Below are positions 17,561 to 26,201 of a stretch of 64,000 nucleotides of DNA, piece by piece. This DNA comes from Microbulbifer harenosus (lineage in GTDB: Bacteria > Pseudomonadota > Gammaproteobacteria > Pseudomonadales > Cellvibrionaceae). The notes beneath the pieces were generated by a model. That model was not told where the DNA came from, searched no databases, and saw nothing but the letters and a program-made list of their open reading frames with translations. Numbering within the stretch: the first letter of the stretch is position 1; every line of letters starts with the position of its first letter. Location: NCBI RefSeq assembly GCF_005771435.1, contig NZ_VANI01000009.1, positions 124,001-188,000 on the forward strand. The letters are read 5' to 3'. Made by a program: the position numbers and the translations under genes.

Positions 17561-18172
17561 TCAGAATTTTTTGTGCCAGTTCAGTGAGGCAAAGTCGAAC
17601 CCCGGGTTCGGGGTGTTGGTATAGCCGTTGGAAAAATGGCTGTAGCGCAATGACAGGGTGTCGCCGCTGTTTAGGGTATACCCGGCGGCAAAGTGCAGGG
17701 AGAAGTTTAGGTTGGTGGAAAGATCAATCCGGCCAAAGCTGCGTTCATCGAGGTAGGCCACTCCGACGCCTGCTTCTCCAAACAGGCCCTGTGCCTCACT
17801 GCGTGGATACCAGCGCACTATGGGTTTCAACTCCCAGATATGTTGTGTCTGGTCTTCGCCTCGGTAATCGTGCCACATATAGCTGTAGCTCACCTGGGCC
17901 CACCACTGGAAGTGGTGATTGCCGGGGTAATCGTAAAACTGATAGGACCAGTTGGCGCCGACCATATTGGCCCCGGCAATGGAGTACTGTTGGATCAGCG
18001 CGTCTCCCAACCCCTTGCCACCGCTCAAGATGAACTCCTGAGCCCCCTCCATCCAGCCGCCTTTGCTCTGTGCCTGGGCGTGTGCGGGAACGTTCATAAG
18101 TGCAATGCCGCAGACCAGGAGCATCAGATAAAAATGTCGTATTGCGGAAACGCCAGATCGGGGACGGGGCAT
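17561..18172 (-). CDS. PagL-like lipid A 3-O-deacylase (acyloxyacyl hydrolase)
   Basis: 203 residues. Signal peptide to about residue 33 (NVPAHAQA), then a short barrel ending in NWHKKF. The near-terminal SLRYSHFSNGYTNTPNPGFDF holds the His-x-Ser pair of the PagL catalytic triad together with the conserved NxG and NPG residues; the acidic triad member would lie just downstream, where PagL has Glu, and here an Asp (GFDF) is the nearest candidate. PagL removes the 3-linked hydroxyacyl chain from lipid A in the outer membrane, reducing TLR4 recognition and stiffening the LPS layer. It is monocistronic. Confidence 0.8.
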   Translation of the reverse strand: MPRPRSGVSAIRHFYLMLLVCGIALMNVPAHAQAQSKGGWMEGAQEFILSGGKGLGDALIQQYSIAGANMVGANWSYQFYDYPGNHHFQWWAQVSYSYMWHDYRGEDQTQHIWELKPIVRWYPRSEAQGLFGEAGVGVAYLDERSFGRIDLSTNLNFSLHFAAGYTLNSGDTLSLRYSHFSNGYTNTPNPGFDFASLNWHKKF

Positions 18173-18329
18173 AGTGCTATCGCCAGTTGATTCGCCAGTT
18201 ATTGCTTTTAAATACCGGGATGCAGAATGCTGCCGGTCTTTGCAAGATTAGCCGTTCTCGCCGCGATCGCAAACAGCACCGCCCGGACTGCCGGGGGTGC
18301 TGGGGTGAGAAGAGGGCGATGAAGACGCG

Positions 18330-19481
18330 TCAGCGCCACTGCCGCTTGAGCTGTCGCAGCGCATCCGAGTGCAGTTGGCGTGCGCGCTCCTGGCTGAGTC
18401 CCAGCTGTTCGCCGATGACGCGGAAGGAGCAGTCGCGGTCTGAGATCAGGCCGTAACGGAGGCTCAACACCGTACGTTGCCGCGGAGGCAGCTTGGCCAC
18501 CGCATCCCGCAACCTCTGCGCCAGTTCCTGGCTGGATACGAGCTCGTCGGTATTGAGCATCTCGTTTGCCGGCGCGTAGTCGAGCCGTGTACTGTTCTGA
18601 TCATCGGAGATGGGGTCGTCCAGCGAACTGGTGGGGCCGGGCAGTTTCAACAGACTCTGCACCCGTTCCAGCTCCAGCCCACTCTGTTTGGCGATGTTCT
18701 CGTCTGATGCTGGCAATCCCTCCGATCGCACCTGATTGATAGCCCGATAGATATTGCGCAGGTCGTCCTGCACATTGGCGGGTTGGCGCACCAGGTCGTC
18801 ATTGCGCCGCAGGGTGAGCTGGATTTCCTGTTGAATCCACCAATACGCATAGGTAGAGAAGCGGTAGCCCATCTGTGGTTTGAAGCGCTCAATGGCCTTC
18901 ATCAACCCCACGTTGCCTTCCTGTATCAGGTCGATAAACGGCACTGAGGGATTGCGGAAGCGCTTGGCGATGGCGATGACCAGCCGCAGGTTGCACTGGA
19001 TCAGCTTCTTGCGCTGTTCCTTGAAGCGTTTCATCAGGTTTTGAAGGGTGCTGCGGTCGCGGTGAGAGATTTTATCTCCCTTGAGCAACGCTTCCGCCCT
19101 GGCGATGATGAGTCCGTGATCGTAGGCACCGGTACTGCCGCGCTGCTCCACACCTTCACTGCGCAGCTCAACCAGATCGGTGCCGCGTTTCTGCAGCAGG
19201 GCGATGATTTTTTCTTCAAGTTCCCGCAACAGACAGGTGGTGGTGTGCTCCTCTTCCGGGGTCAGCAGGTCTAGACGATACAAATGCTTCAGATAGTTCT
19301 GCATCGGTGTGCCGACACTGTCGCCCAGGGTATCGTCGGATACGGAGTCCTCCTCGATCATATCCCCGGAGGCTTCAATGGATTGTTCAGGGTCTTCCTG
19401 CTGGAAGTCATCCCCGGTCAGATTGTTGCCATTATCCTTCAGCCATTCATCATCCCTTGAGTTGATGTTTACTCGGGACAA
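18330..19481 (-). CDS. RNA polymerase sigma-70 family factor (group 2, RpoS/RpoD-like)
   Basis: 383 residues starting at TTG 19481, with AAGG eight bases upstream; the first in-frame ATG would delete 40 acidic residues. Region 1.2 (residues ~52-90), region 2 (NLRLVIAIAKRF...FIDLIQEGNVGLMKAIERFKP...FSTYAYWWIQQEI, ~165-230), region 3 and region 4 with helix-turn-helix (LPPRQRTVLSLRYGL...EQLGLSQERARQLHSDAL) are complete. There is no 1.1 domain and no large RpoD non-conserved insert. RpoS is possible, but nlpD, its usual neighbour, is absent and region 2-4 positions differ from RpoS, so this may be an additional group 2 factor. The N-terminus is unusually acidic and probably disordered. Confidence 0.85.
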   Translation of the reverse strand: MSRVNINSRDDEWLKDNGNNLTGDDFQQEDPEQSIEASGDMIEEDSVSDDTLGDSVGTPMQNYLKHLYRLDLLTPEEEHTTTCLLRELEEKIIALLQKRGTDLVELRSEGVEQRGSTGAYDHGLIIARAEALLKGDKISHRDRSTLQNLMKRFKEQRKKLIQCNLRLVIAIAKRFRNPSVPFIDLIQEGNVGLMKAIERFKPQMGYRFSTYAYWWIQQEIQLTLRRNDDLVRQPANVQDDLRNIYRAINQVRSEGLPASDENIAKQSGLELERVQSLLKLPGPTSSLDDPISDDQNSTRLDYAPANEMLNTDELVSSQELAQRLRDAVAKLPPRQRTVLSLRYGLISDRDCSFRVIGEQLGLSQERARQLHSDALRQLKRQWR

Positions 19482-19780
19482 AGTCTGAACCTTATGCTGG
19501 GGCAGGGCGGTGCAGCCGTCTCGACCGTTCTGCCTGCCGTAAAACCACCGGCGTCATCCTTTCGCAGGATTGCGGTATGGCGCACAAATCGCCATGTCTA
19601 CTTACTGACTATAGATGACGGTCGAATAGTGCGCCGGAGAAAAAGCGACTCCCGGGTTTTCTCACCGCAAGATCGCGCCTGAGGCGGGGGGATAGTCAAA
19701 AATGTTCAAAAAGCCTACAGCTTTATTGCTCAACAATATAATTCCGGAAAGGTTTGGCGGGGGAGTAGCGGTACATCTGT
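19482..19780. other. Intergenic region upstream of the sigma factor gene
   Basis: About 300 bases between two minus-strand genes. No gene is supported; a 62-codon ORF (19494-19682) has no ribosome site or recognisable sequence. The AT-rich part near 19700-19760 follows the stop of the sigma factor's upstream neighbour, and the segment next to 19481 should hold the sigma gene promoter, which I could not define. Confidence 0.4.
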
Positions 19781-20239
19781 TCACTCAATCCTCTTGACGC
19801 GCAAGGCGCGTCCACCGCTCACCTTGCGCATAAAAAAGGAGCCGAATACGCCGCGCTCCAGGGCGACCTGCTCGCCGCCACGCCAAATGGCGCGGTTACC
19901 ACTTTCCACCTGTTGCCACACCTGACCATTGTCCAGAGTAAAGATGTACTTGCCGAAAGCCCCCTCCGCTGCGCTTGCAATGGTGGCGGTAATGGACTCG
20001 GGAGCCTCGTCGATGACCTGTTTCTGTTCCTGGCCAAACTGCTGCTCCGCGTGTTGGTGCAGATTGCCGGTAATCTGGTCGAAGCAGTCGAGACGTTTGT
20101 TGTTGTCACTGAACTGACTGCACTGCTGTAACTGTTCGCGGAGAGATTCGACTGCGGCAGCGGGAAGTGAGATCACCGCCAGTAGCAGGGCTGGAAGCAG
20201 TAGAGATGTATGGGAGTGGGGCGGCATTATTTTTTCCAT
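19781..20239 (-). CDS. Small exported protein, function unknown
   Basis: 152 residues (or 148 from the second ATG) with a clear signal peptide (about 1-29, LLLPALLLAVISLPAAAV). The mature N-terminus has QQCSQFSDNNKRLDCFDQI: two cysteines separated by 14 residues around an R-L-D-C-[FY]-D motif, seen in periplasmic TagO/VasI-like proteins and many uncharacterised envelope proteins. The C-terminal half (IFTLDNGQVWQQVESGNRAIWRGGEQVALERGVFGSFFM) looks like a small beta domain. I do not assign a function. It is divergent from the acidic membrane protein at 20398. Confidence 0.65.
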   Translation of the reverse strand: MEKIMPPHSHTSLLLPALLLAVISLPAAAVESLREQLQQCSQFSDNNKRLDCFDQITGNLHQHAEQQFGQEQKQVIDEAPESITATIASAAEGAFGKYIFTLDNGQVWQQVESGNRAIWRGGEQVALERGVFGSFFMRKVSGGRALRVKRIE

Positions 20240-20397
20240 TTAGTCAGTTTCGATCGTTGAGTACGGGAAATTCTGCCTCAAGCCGCGGGAGCGGACAATG
20301 CAAAGTGAGCCACTTGTCACGTTTCCTCCCGTGAGGCCATGGAACAATGGAATTGCAGGTAAGAATAAGCATAAGTCAACACAATCAGGGGTCCGAA

Positions 20398-20724
20398 ATG
20401 AAAAAACTGATACTTCCCGCGCTCGTTATTGCGGCAGTAGGTGGTTACTTTTACTACACCAACCTCGAGGTTACGGCACCCCACGCGGTTACTGCCGAAG
20501 ACGCCATGGTCGAAGAGGTACAGGCCGCGATGGCGGAGGTTGAGGCCGCCGGGCCCAGCGTCAGCCCGGCCGATAAGGACGTGATGGCAGCAGCGGATGA
20601 GGATGTGTTCGCGGACGTGCCTGAGGCCATGGAGCATGCGCTGGATGAAACCTCGGAAACAGCCGGGGGCGATATGGAAACCGTGCCAGAATCCGATGCC
20701 GAGATTGATCACGCGCACGAGTAG
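20398..20724 (+). CDS. Small acidic membrane-anchored protein, unknown
   Basis: 108 residues from ATG 20398 with an AGGGG ribosome site. One N-terminal hydrophobic helix (MKKLILPALVIAAVGGYFYY, about residues 1-20) is followed by an extremely acidic Ala/Glu/Asp-rich tail of about 85 residues that ends in DHAHE. The tail has almost no basic residues and is probably disordered; either an uncleaved anchor or a signal peptide would place it in the periplasm. No family is recognised. The ORF is supported by the start site, the leader and the strong compositional constraint. Confidence 0.55.
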   Translation: MKKLILPALVIAAVGGYFYYTNLEVTAPHAVTAEDAMVEEVQAAMAEVEAAGPSVSPADKDVMAAADEDVFADVPEAMEHALDETSETAGGDMETVPESDAEIDHAHE

Positions 20725-20801
20725 CAGAAGCGCATCTCCAATATCGCTTCAGACAAAAAATACCCGGAAAACGCCGTAGTGGTGTTCTCTTAAGCAGCTC
20801 T

Positions 20802-20927
20802 GTGGCGGTGCCGCTACCGGGTGCGCTCTTGTGAGACACGCCGTAGACCCATCCATGGGGGCTCTTCTGCGAGGTCCCTCTCGCAGAAGGTCTCACAAGA
20901 GCGCACCCGCCATCGCCACCTTCGCCC
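20802..20927. repeat. Dispersed palindromic element, copy 2 (CCATCCATGG family)
   Basis: Perfect 19-bp outer arms (20819-20837 and 20890-20908), conserved core GACCCATCCATGGGGGCTC (20846-20864) and inner 10-bp hairpin (20864-20873 and 20880-20889, loop GTCCCT). The head reads GTAGACCC, the GTAG start known from REP sequences. Flanks TGGCGG-GCCGCTACC and CACCTTCGC are shared with copy 1. It fills the gap between the acidic-protein gene and the 3' end of murQ. Confidence 0.85.
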
Positions 20928-21004
20928 GATATTCTGCTTAGTGAACAGTATTACGGAAAACGCCAGGTATTTTTTTGTTTGAAGCGATAGTAAGCGGACG
21001 CAGA

Positions 21005-21940
21005 TCAGTCGGATTTTGCCTCCCGCTCCAGGCGCTGCAACGCCAGACGCAGGAAACCGTCGGCGTTCTTCAGTGCGGCCTCCGCCGGCGCGCGCTCAAG
21101 TCCGCTGAGGATCATCATGATCGCCAGTTTGGCGTTGTGATCGCACTGATCCAGCACTTGGTCTGCTTCTTCATAGGATGCCCCGGTTGCCTCCACCACA
21201 ATACGCCGGGTGCGATCCAACAGCTTCTGATTTGTGGCCTTTACATCCACCATCAGGTTGTAAAAACTCTTGCCGCTGCGAATCATGCTGGCGGTGGTGA
21301 TCATGTTCAGCACCAGCTTTTGCGCAGTGCCCGCTTTCATCCGAGTGGAACCGGTGAGTACTTCCGGGCCCACTTCCGGAAGGATCGCAATATCCGCTTC
21401 TTTTGCAATGGCTGCGGACTTGTTGCAGGCCAGTGCCACCGTAGTGCAACCCAGGCTGCGGGCGTAGCGTAACCCACCGGTCACGTAAGGCGTGCGACCA
21501 CTGGCGGCAATGCCGACGACAATATCCCGGGGGGTCAACCCGATGCTTTTGAGGTCTTCAGCCCCCAGTGCCGGATCGTCCTCCGCGCCCTCCTGAGCGC
21601 GGTGTACCGCCGCTTCCCCGCCGGCGATCAGCGGGATAACCATGCCCTCCGGTACGCCATAGGTTGGCGGGCATTCCACGGCATCCAACAGGCCGATACG
21701 CCCGCTGGTACCCGCGCCCATGTAGATCAGGCGCCCGCCGCAGCGAAAGGCGTCCACCACGGCATCCACCACCTGCGCCACTTCCGGCAGTACCTGGCGA
21801 ACCACACCGGGAACATGGCTGTCGGCATCGTTGATTTTTTCCAGAATGCCAAGGGTTGGCAGCAGGTCGATATCCAGTGTGTCGGGATTGCGCGACTCGC
21901 TGGCGAGCGATCCGAGTTCGCTGGCAAGTGTCTGTTTCAT
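21005..21940 (-). CDS. murQ: N-acetylmuramic acid 6-phosphate etherase MurQ
   Basis: 311 residues from the ATG at 21940, the usual length; the longer frame upstream is unrelated. It splits MurNAc-6-phosphate into GlcNAc-6-phosphate and D-lactate in peptidoglycan recycling. One SIS domain is visible: [22 protein letters not shown] (residues ~75-96) is the MurQ signature, with [11 protein letters not shown] as the second SIS loop and [19 protein letters not shown] as the MurQ/GckR phosphosugar-binding segment. The active-site glutamates fall in DAVECPPT and EGAEDDP. The murR regulator, anmK and a PTS transporter are absent nearby. A MupP-like phosphatase that would use the same substrate lies 3 kb away. 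Confidence 0.94.
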   Translation of the reverse strand: MKQTLASELGSLASESRNPDTLDIDLLPTLGILEKINDADSHVPGVVRQVLPEVAQVVDAVVDAFRCGGRLIYMGAGTSGRIGLLDAVECPPTYGVPEGMVIPLIAGGEAAVHRAQEGAEDDPALGAEDLKSIGLTPRDIVVGIAASGRTPYVTGGLRYARSLGCTTVALACNKSAAIAKEADIAILPEVGPEVLTGSTRMKAGTAQKLVLNMITTASMIRSGKSFYNLMVDVKATNQKLLDRTRRIVVEATGASYEEADQVLDQCDHNAKLAIMMILSGLERAPAEAALKNADGFLRLALQRLEREAKSD

Positions 21941-22172
21941 ATCTTCCCCGCCGGTTCGGCGCACGGTTATTTTCACGGGTAATACGCGCTTCTGTGGCCG
22001 CTTGGGTCCATGTTCCTGGCGGTGTGAGTCTGGAGGACGATGTCTGTGCATGGTTGAAGTGTAATCCTGCCCAATGGTTGGCACCACCGAGTTGCCGGGA
22101 AATGATCGGATGCACATGAGTTCGGCAAGAGGTTATGCTTTGCCGGAATAAAAAAACATTAGGTTGCAATCA

Positions 22173-22553
22173 ATGAATCTGAATCAAATAACCCTGCCGG
22201 TGCGCGATATGCCGCTGGCCGCGGCCTTTTATCGCCGTCTCGGTTGCCTGCAAATTGTGGATACGCCGCACTACGCGCGCTTTGAATGCCCACAGGGCGA
22301 AAGTAGTTTTTCACTGTCGCTGGATGAGGGCGAATTTCACAATGGTGCGGTGATCTATTTCGAGTGTCAGGATCTGGATCGGCGGGTAGCGATGCTGCAG
22401 GAAAAAGGAGTCGAATTCGCACAGCTACCGGAGGATATGCGCTGGCTGTGGCGCGAAGCGGTGCTTTATGATCCCAGTGGCAATAAGATCAAACTCTACT
22501 GGGCGGGGGAAAACCGGCTCAACCCGCCGTGGCGAGTCGAGCGCTCTGGGTAG
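22173..22553 (+). CDS. VOC (glyoxalase/bleomycin-resistance) superfamily protein
   Basis: 126 residues from ATG 22173. A single VOC module of paired beta-alpha-beta-beta-beta units: NQITLPVRDMPLAAAFYRRLG at the start, YFECQDLDRRVAMLQEKGVEF in the middle and REAVLYDPSGNKIKLYWAGEN at the end, with the acidic metal ligand in KIKLYWAGE displaced relative to glyoxalase I. The fold covers isomerases, dioxygenases and drug-binding proteins; the substrate cannot be given. It is divergent from murQ and ends before a terminator. Confidence 0.8.
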   Translation: MNLNQITLPVRDMPLAAAFYRRLGCLQIVDTPHYARFECPQGESSFSLSLDEGEFHNGAVIYFECQDLDRRVAMLQEKGVEFAQLPEDMRWLWREAVLYDPSGNKIKLYWAGENRLNPPWRVERSG

Positions 22554-22597
22554 GTGGTCACAAGGGAAACCGTTGCTCTGCGCACAGTATGAAAAAA

Positions 22598-22620
22598 GGG
22601 CGCCGAGGCGCCCTGTTTAA
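22598..22620 (+). terminator. Rho-independent terminator
   Basis: GGGCGC CGAG GCGCCC (22598-22613) followed by TGTTT, preceded by an A-run (GAAAAAA). It lies between the convergent VOC and ompW-like genes and can serve both. Confidence 0.75.
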
Positions 22621-22637
22621 TCAGCCGAATCAAATCA

Positions 22638-23447
22638 TCAGAAACTGAATTTATAACCTACAGACAGATTGAACATCCACGGGTCATAAATGTAATCGCC
22701 GGAGTAGGAATCGAAGAACGCATCCTCACCCGCGGGCGGGGGAACGTCGTCGAACACCCGGAATCTCATGTCTGTCACAGAACGTGCGTACACGGCGGCG
22801 ACATTCACCAGCCAGGAGCTGTCATGGCCGAAGTTGAAATCGACACCGGCTTGCCAGGTATAACCCCAGGAATATCCGATATCGAATTCACCGCGAAGCC
22901 CCAGGCTTTCCAGATTAGCGCGGGTAGCGCCCCGGAAATTGGTCCCATTGAAATCGGTATAACTGATCCCGCCACCAACGTAGGGCTGGACCATGCAGGA
23001 TGGATCCAGGGGGTAGAACTTGAGGCTCGCAGTGCTGACGTCTGCCTCGAATCTGGCGACATCGCCGAAGCGCTCGCCATCGAGAACCAGTGAAAGATAA
23101 CCGTCGGCATCGCCGCCCGAATGTGTTTCACCGTTGACATAGCCGAGTTCGAAACCCCAGTGATCTACCGGTTTCCATTCGACATTGATCAGCCAGCCCC
23201 ACTCGTCATCCGGGTCCACGGTAGCGCGGAATGCATCAAAGTACTGGAATGTTTCGTCCACAAAGCTGACTTTGTCATTTCTCGGTGACATGTACGAACC
23301 ACCGACCCGCACGATGAATTCCTGTGTCTGTACAGGTGGTGCCGGCGGCATTGGTGCATAGCCAGAGTCACCTGCGAGTGCCACGCTGGAAATCGCGCAT
23401 GCTAACGGTGCTAACAACAAAGGCGCAAAAGAATGTGTCAATTTCAT
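22638..23447 (-). CDS. OmpW family outer membrane protein (paralogue)
   Basis: 269 residues. Signal peptide to about residue 25 (SSVALAG), a proline-rich linker (APMPPAPPVQTQE) and then FIVRVGGSYMSPRND, the first strand of the OmpW barrel; it ends WMFNLSVGYKFSF, nearly the same as the OmpW at 1398-2189. Shared internal blocks include QPY-G-G--YTDF and W-Q-GVDF-FG. Extracellular loops are long compared with E. coli OmpW, as in the other copy. The two are ancient paralogues rather than a recent duplication, judging by divergence. Confidence 0.87.
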   Translation of the reverse strand: MKLTHSFAPLLLAPLACAISSVALAGDSGYAPMPPAPPVQTQEFIVRVGGSYMSPRNDKVSFVDETFQYFDAFRATVDPDDEWGWLINVEWKPVDHWGFELGYVNGETHSGGDADGYLSLVLDGERFGDVARFEADVSTASLKFYPLDPSCMVQPYVGGGISYTDFNGTNFRGATRANLESLGLRGEFDIGYSWGYTWQAGVDFNFGHDSSWLVNVAAVYARSVTDMRFRVFDDVPPPAGEDAFFDSYSGDYIYDPWMFNLSVGYKFSF

Positions 23448-23804
23448 CGAGGTAACCCCTTAAATACCATTGGAAAACAAAACTCATCGAAGTTCATGAA
23501 AAGTGTAATTCTGAAAATTTGGATCTGTGGGAAAAACAACCAATTTTTCGTGCCATTGAGGAACTTTTACGCAAAATAGGCGTGTATGTTTTTTTTATGG
23601 CGGGATCTTTTTCGAGGTGAGGTGCGAAGCGAAGTTGGAAAAAAGCGCAAAAACAAGAAATTGCGTCAACAGGGAAATGGTTTTCAGCAGGCTGGTGAAA
23701 AATTTAACGGAGTTCTTCAAAGTCCAGTGTTTATGAGCACTGGACTTCGGGGCGTCAATCTTCGGTAGGTGTAAGAGGGCTTGGTTCGGTCTGGCGGGTA
23801 TGAG
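23448..23804. other. Non-coding region between ompW paralogue and yciK
   Basis: About 360 bases, noticeably AT-richer than its surroundings, with the ompW-like promoter presumably near 23460-23560. A 60-codon lysine-rich ORF at 23586-23768 has no ribosome site or recognisable sequence and was not called. The only clear structure is the hairpin at 23720-23747. Confidence 0.45.
23720..23747 (-). terminator. Terminator-like hairpin of the yciK operon
   Basis: AAGTCCAGTG (23720-23729) and CACTGGACTT (23738-23747) form a perfect 10-bp stem with an 8-base loop, 58 bases past the yciK stop on the minus strand. The following T-tract is short (TTTGAAG), so termination may be partial. Confidence 0.55.
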
Positions 23805-24560
23805 TTATTTTTGCGCGTTGAACTGTTTTCCGTTTACGCCAATGCTGTCATCGCCCATCAGGTAGAGATAGGTGGGCATTATTTCTTCCGGTGTGGCGAC
23901 GGTTTTCGGATCTTCAGCAGGGTAGGCGGCAGCCCGCATATTGGTACGTGTGGCGCCGGGATTGATACTGTTGACGCGAATATTCGACACGCCATCCACT
24001 TCATCCGCCAATACCTGCATCATGCCCTCAGTGGCAAATTTTGACACAGCGTAGGCGCCCCAGTAGGCGCGGCCTTTGAGGCCGACACCGGAACCGGTAA
24101 AAATCACCGACGCGGCTTTGGCTTCCTCTAGTAATGGCAGCATCGCCTTGGTGAGGCCGAAGGCCGCGTTCACGTTCACCTGCATAACCTGTTGCCACAC
24201 GGAGTAGTGATAGTTGGCCATGGGGGTCCGTTGCCCCAGCAGGCTGGCGTTGTGTAATAGACCATCGAGACGGCCGAACTCCTGCTCCACGCCCTGCGCG
24301 AGAAACTCCAGTTCTTCCCATTTCACCCCGGACAGATCCACAGGCAAGATTGCAGGCTTGGCGCCGCCGGCGGCTTCGATTTCATCGTACACCGCTTCCA
24401 GTTTGGGCACGGTGCGGCCCAGCAGAATCACGGTGGCGCCGTGGGCCGCATAGGTTTTCGCGGCCACGCGGCCGATGCCGTCGCCGGCGCCGGTGACGAG
24501 GATGATTTTGTCTTTCAGCAGGTCCGCAGGGGCCTGGTAGTCGGTGATGGTTTCAGACAT
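23805..24560 (-). CDS. yciK: YciK family short-chain dehydrogenase/reductase
   Basis: 251 residues from the ATG at 24560; further upstream codons lack similarity. Classical SDR: cofactor loop TGAGDGIGRVAA (residues ~22-33), HNASLLGQ (NNAG-like), catalytic serine in FTGSGVGLKG and YAVSK (Tyr-x3-Lys). The LLKDK start and the WGAYAVSKFATEGMMQVLADE region are typical of YciK, whose physiological substrate is unknown. It is the third gene of ubiG-mupP-yciK, an arrangement shared with Pseudomonas. Confidence 0.88.
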   Translation of the reverse strand: MSETITDYQAPADLLKDKIILVTGAGDGIGRVAAKTYAAHGATVILLGRTVPKLEAVYDEIEAAGGAKPAILPVDLSGVKWEELEFLAQGVEQEFGRLDGLLHNASLLGQRTPMANYHYSVWQQVMQVNVNAAFGLTKAMLPLLEEAKAASVIFTGSGVGLKGRAYWGAYAVSKFATEGMMQVLADEVDGVSNIRVNSINPGATRTNMRAAAYPAEDPKTVATPEEIMPTYLYLMGDDSIGVNGKQFNAQK

Positions 24561-24603
24561 CGGGGATTGGGCTCGTTGATGGATTGTCGATCGCGCGCCG
24601 CGA

Positions 24604-25269
24604 TCACTTTTTAAGATAAAACTGCTGCAACAGTGGCCAGATTTCACTGGCATCATGAATTAGATGGTCGGCGTGCCAGTTTTCCGGATCGTCGCCACTG
24701 TCGATATAGCCATAACTGCAGGCGATGGTGGGCATCCCGGCGGCGCGTCCGGCGGCGATGTCGCGCTCGTGATCGCCCACGTACACCGCTTCCGCGGGTT
24801 CACAACCAATGCGGCTGCAGGCGAGCAGGATAGGCTCCGGGTCCGGCTTGCGGTTGGTTACGTCATCCGGGCAGATTACGGCGCCCGGTGTGGGTAGGTG
24901 CGCGAATGCCTGCAGCAGTGGAATGGTGTAGGCAGAAGGTTTGTTGGTGACCACACCCCAGGCGATGTCGTTTTCTGCCAGCTGGTTTAGCAGTCGCTCA
25001 ATCCCGGGGAAGGGCACGGTGTGCTTGGCCAGGTGCATCAGGTACAGATCCAGCAGGCGCTGGCGCAGATCGTCGAAACCGAGCTGGCCTTCGTCGACCC
25101 CGAAACCGAGGCGCACCATGGCGCGGGCGCCGTTGGAGACTACTTCGCGGATGGTGGCGTCCGCCAGTGGTGGTAGTTGCTCCTGCTGGCGCAGCTGGTT
25201 GAGCACCACCACGAAATCCGGGGCGGTGTCGAACAGAGTGCCGTCGAGGTCGAAGAGTACAGCTTTCAT
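24604..25269 (-). CDS. mupP: HAD-family phosphatase, probably MurNAc-6-phosphate phosphatase MupP
   Basis: 221 residues. HAD motifs: FDLDGTLFDTAP (motif I nucleophile Asp, residues 6-17), VVTNKP (motif II), KPDPEP (motif III Lys) and VYVGDHERDI (motif IV). The combination CPDDVTNRKPDPEPILLAC and the C-terminal YGYIDSGDDPENWHADHLI matches MupP of Pseudomonas as I remember it, more than generic phosphoglycolate phosphatase Gph. MupP dephosphorylates MurNAc-6-phosphate in the AnmK-MupP-AmgK-MurU recycling route that bypasses de novo UDP-MurNAc synthesis. The ubiG-mupP-yciK context near gyrA supports this. Gph remains the alternative. Confidence 0.75.
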   Translation of the reverse strand: MKAVLFDLDGTLFDTAPDFVVVLNQLRQQEQLPPLADATIREVVSNGARAMVRLGFGVDEGQLGFDDLRQRLLDLYLMHLAKHTVPFPGIERLLNQLAENDIAWGVVTNKPSAYTIPLLQAFAHLPTPGAVICPDDVTNRKPDPEPILLACSRIGCEPAEAVYVGDHERDIAAGRAAGMPTIACSYGYIDSGDDPENWHADHLIHDASEIWPLLQQFYLKK

Positions 25270-25287
25270 ATCCGGGTACTTCAGTAT

Positions 25288-25992
25288 TTATTCTGCTGGG
25301 CGGATGGTGTGCATCAGGTAGTTGACGTCTACGTCCCTCGGGTTGAGTTTGTACTGCTTGGTGAGGGGATTGTAGGTCATGCCAGTGATGTCGCGGGTTT
25401 GTAGGCCGGCCTCGCGCACCCAGCGGCCGAGTTCCGACGGGCGGATGAATTTGCCGTATTCGTGGGTGCCTTTGGGGAGCATACGCAGTACGTACTCGGC
25501 GCCGACCACGGCGAAGAGCCAGCCTTTGGGGGTGCGGTTGATGGTGGAGAGGAAGATGTGGCCACCGGGCTTGACGAGCTGGGCGCAGGCGCGGATGACC
25601 GAGGCCGGATCGGGTACGTGTTCGAGCATTTCCAGGCAGGTCACGATGTCGTAGCTGGCGGGTGCGTTTTCCGCGAGTTCTTCGACGGGAATGCGCTGGT
25701 AATCGATGGATACGCCGCTCTCCAGGGCGTGGAGTCTGGCCACGTTCAGCGGGGCTTCGCCCAGGTCGATGCCGGTGACGTCGGCGCCGCGTTGCGCCAT
25801 GGCTTCGGTGAGAATGCCGCCGCCGCAGCCGACGTCGAGCAGTTTTTTGCCGGCGACGGGGGCGCGTTGGTCGATGTAGTTGGCGCGCAGGGGGTTGATC
25901 TCGTGCAGGGGTTTGAATTCACCCTGCTGGTCCCACCAGCGGCTGGCCAATTGTTCAAATTTGGCGATTTCCGCCGGATCTACGTTGGTCAT
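25288..25992 (-). CDS. ubiG: Ubiquinone biosynthesis O-methyltransferase UbiG
   Basis: 234 residues from the ATG at 25992 ([21 protein letters not shown], the typical UbiG start). The frame remains open another 60 codons upstream, but those run through a palindromic repeat and are not coding. SAM motif I is [26 protein letters not shown] near residue 52; [10 protein letters not shown] and the C-terminal [13 protein letters not shown] are UbiG signatures. It performs both O-methylations in ubiquinone synthesis. First gene of an operon with mupP 18 bp downstream. Confidence 0.95.
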   Translation of the reverse strand: MTNVDPAEIAKFEQLASRWWDQQGEFKPLHEINPLRANYIDQRAPVAGKKLLDVGCGGGILTEAMAQRGADVTGIDLGEAPLNVARLHALESGVSIDYQRIPVEELAENAPASYDIVTCLEMLEHVPDPASVIRACAQLVKPGGHIFLSTINRTPKGWLFAVVGAEYVLRMLPKGTHEYGKFIRPSELGRWVREAGLQTRDITGMTYNPLTKQYKLNPRDVDVNYLMHTIRPAE

Positions 25993-26041
25993 TTGGGCCT
26001 TATTGCGTTTGTGGGGTCCGTTTTTCCCCACCTTCACTGGC

Positions 26042-26168
26042 GCCGTCGCTCCCGGTAACCGTTTCCGGGACACGGGCTCGGCGCCCCCCCTTAACCCATC
26101 CATGGGGGCTCGGCTGCGGCCGTCCTGGCCGCAGACGGTCCCGGAAACGGTTACCGGGAGCGCCAGCT
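26042..26168. repeat. Dispersed palindromic element, copy 3 (CCATCCATGG family)
   Basis: Perfect 24-bp outer arms (26048-26071 and 26138-26161), core AACCCATCCATGGGGGCTC (26093-26111) identical to copy 1, and inner hairpin CTGCGGCC/GGCCGCAG (26114-26121 and 26127-26134). The arms share no sequence with those of copies 1 and 2. It lies between the ubiG start and the 3' end of the deaminase gene, so it could lie within the ubiG 5' leader or end the deaminase transcript. Confidence 0.85.
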
Positions 26169-26201
26169 TCAATTCTAAGTTCTGACTTCGTTCGCTAGGT
26201 G

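Noticed and set aside
25993-26172. 60-codon extension of UbiG
   Set aside because: It is a translation of the palindromic repeat, whose arms differ between copies; UbiG proteins start at MTNVD-like sequence.
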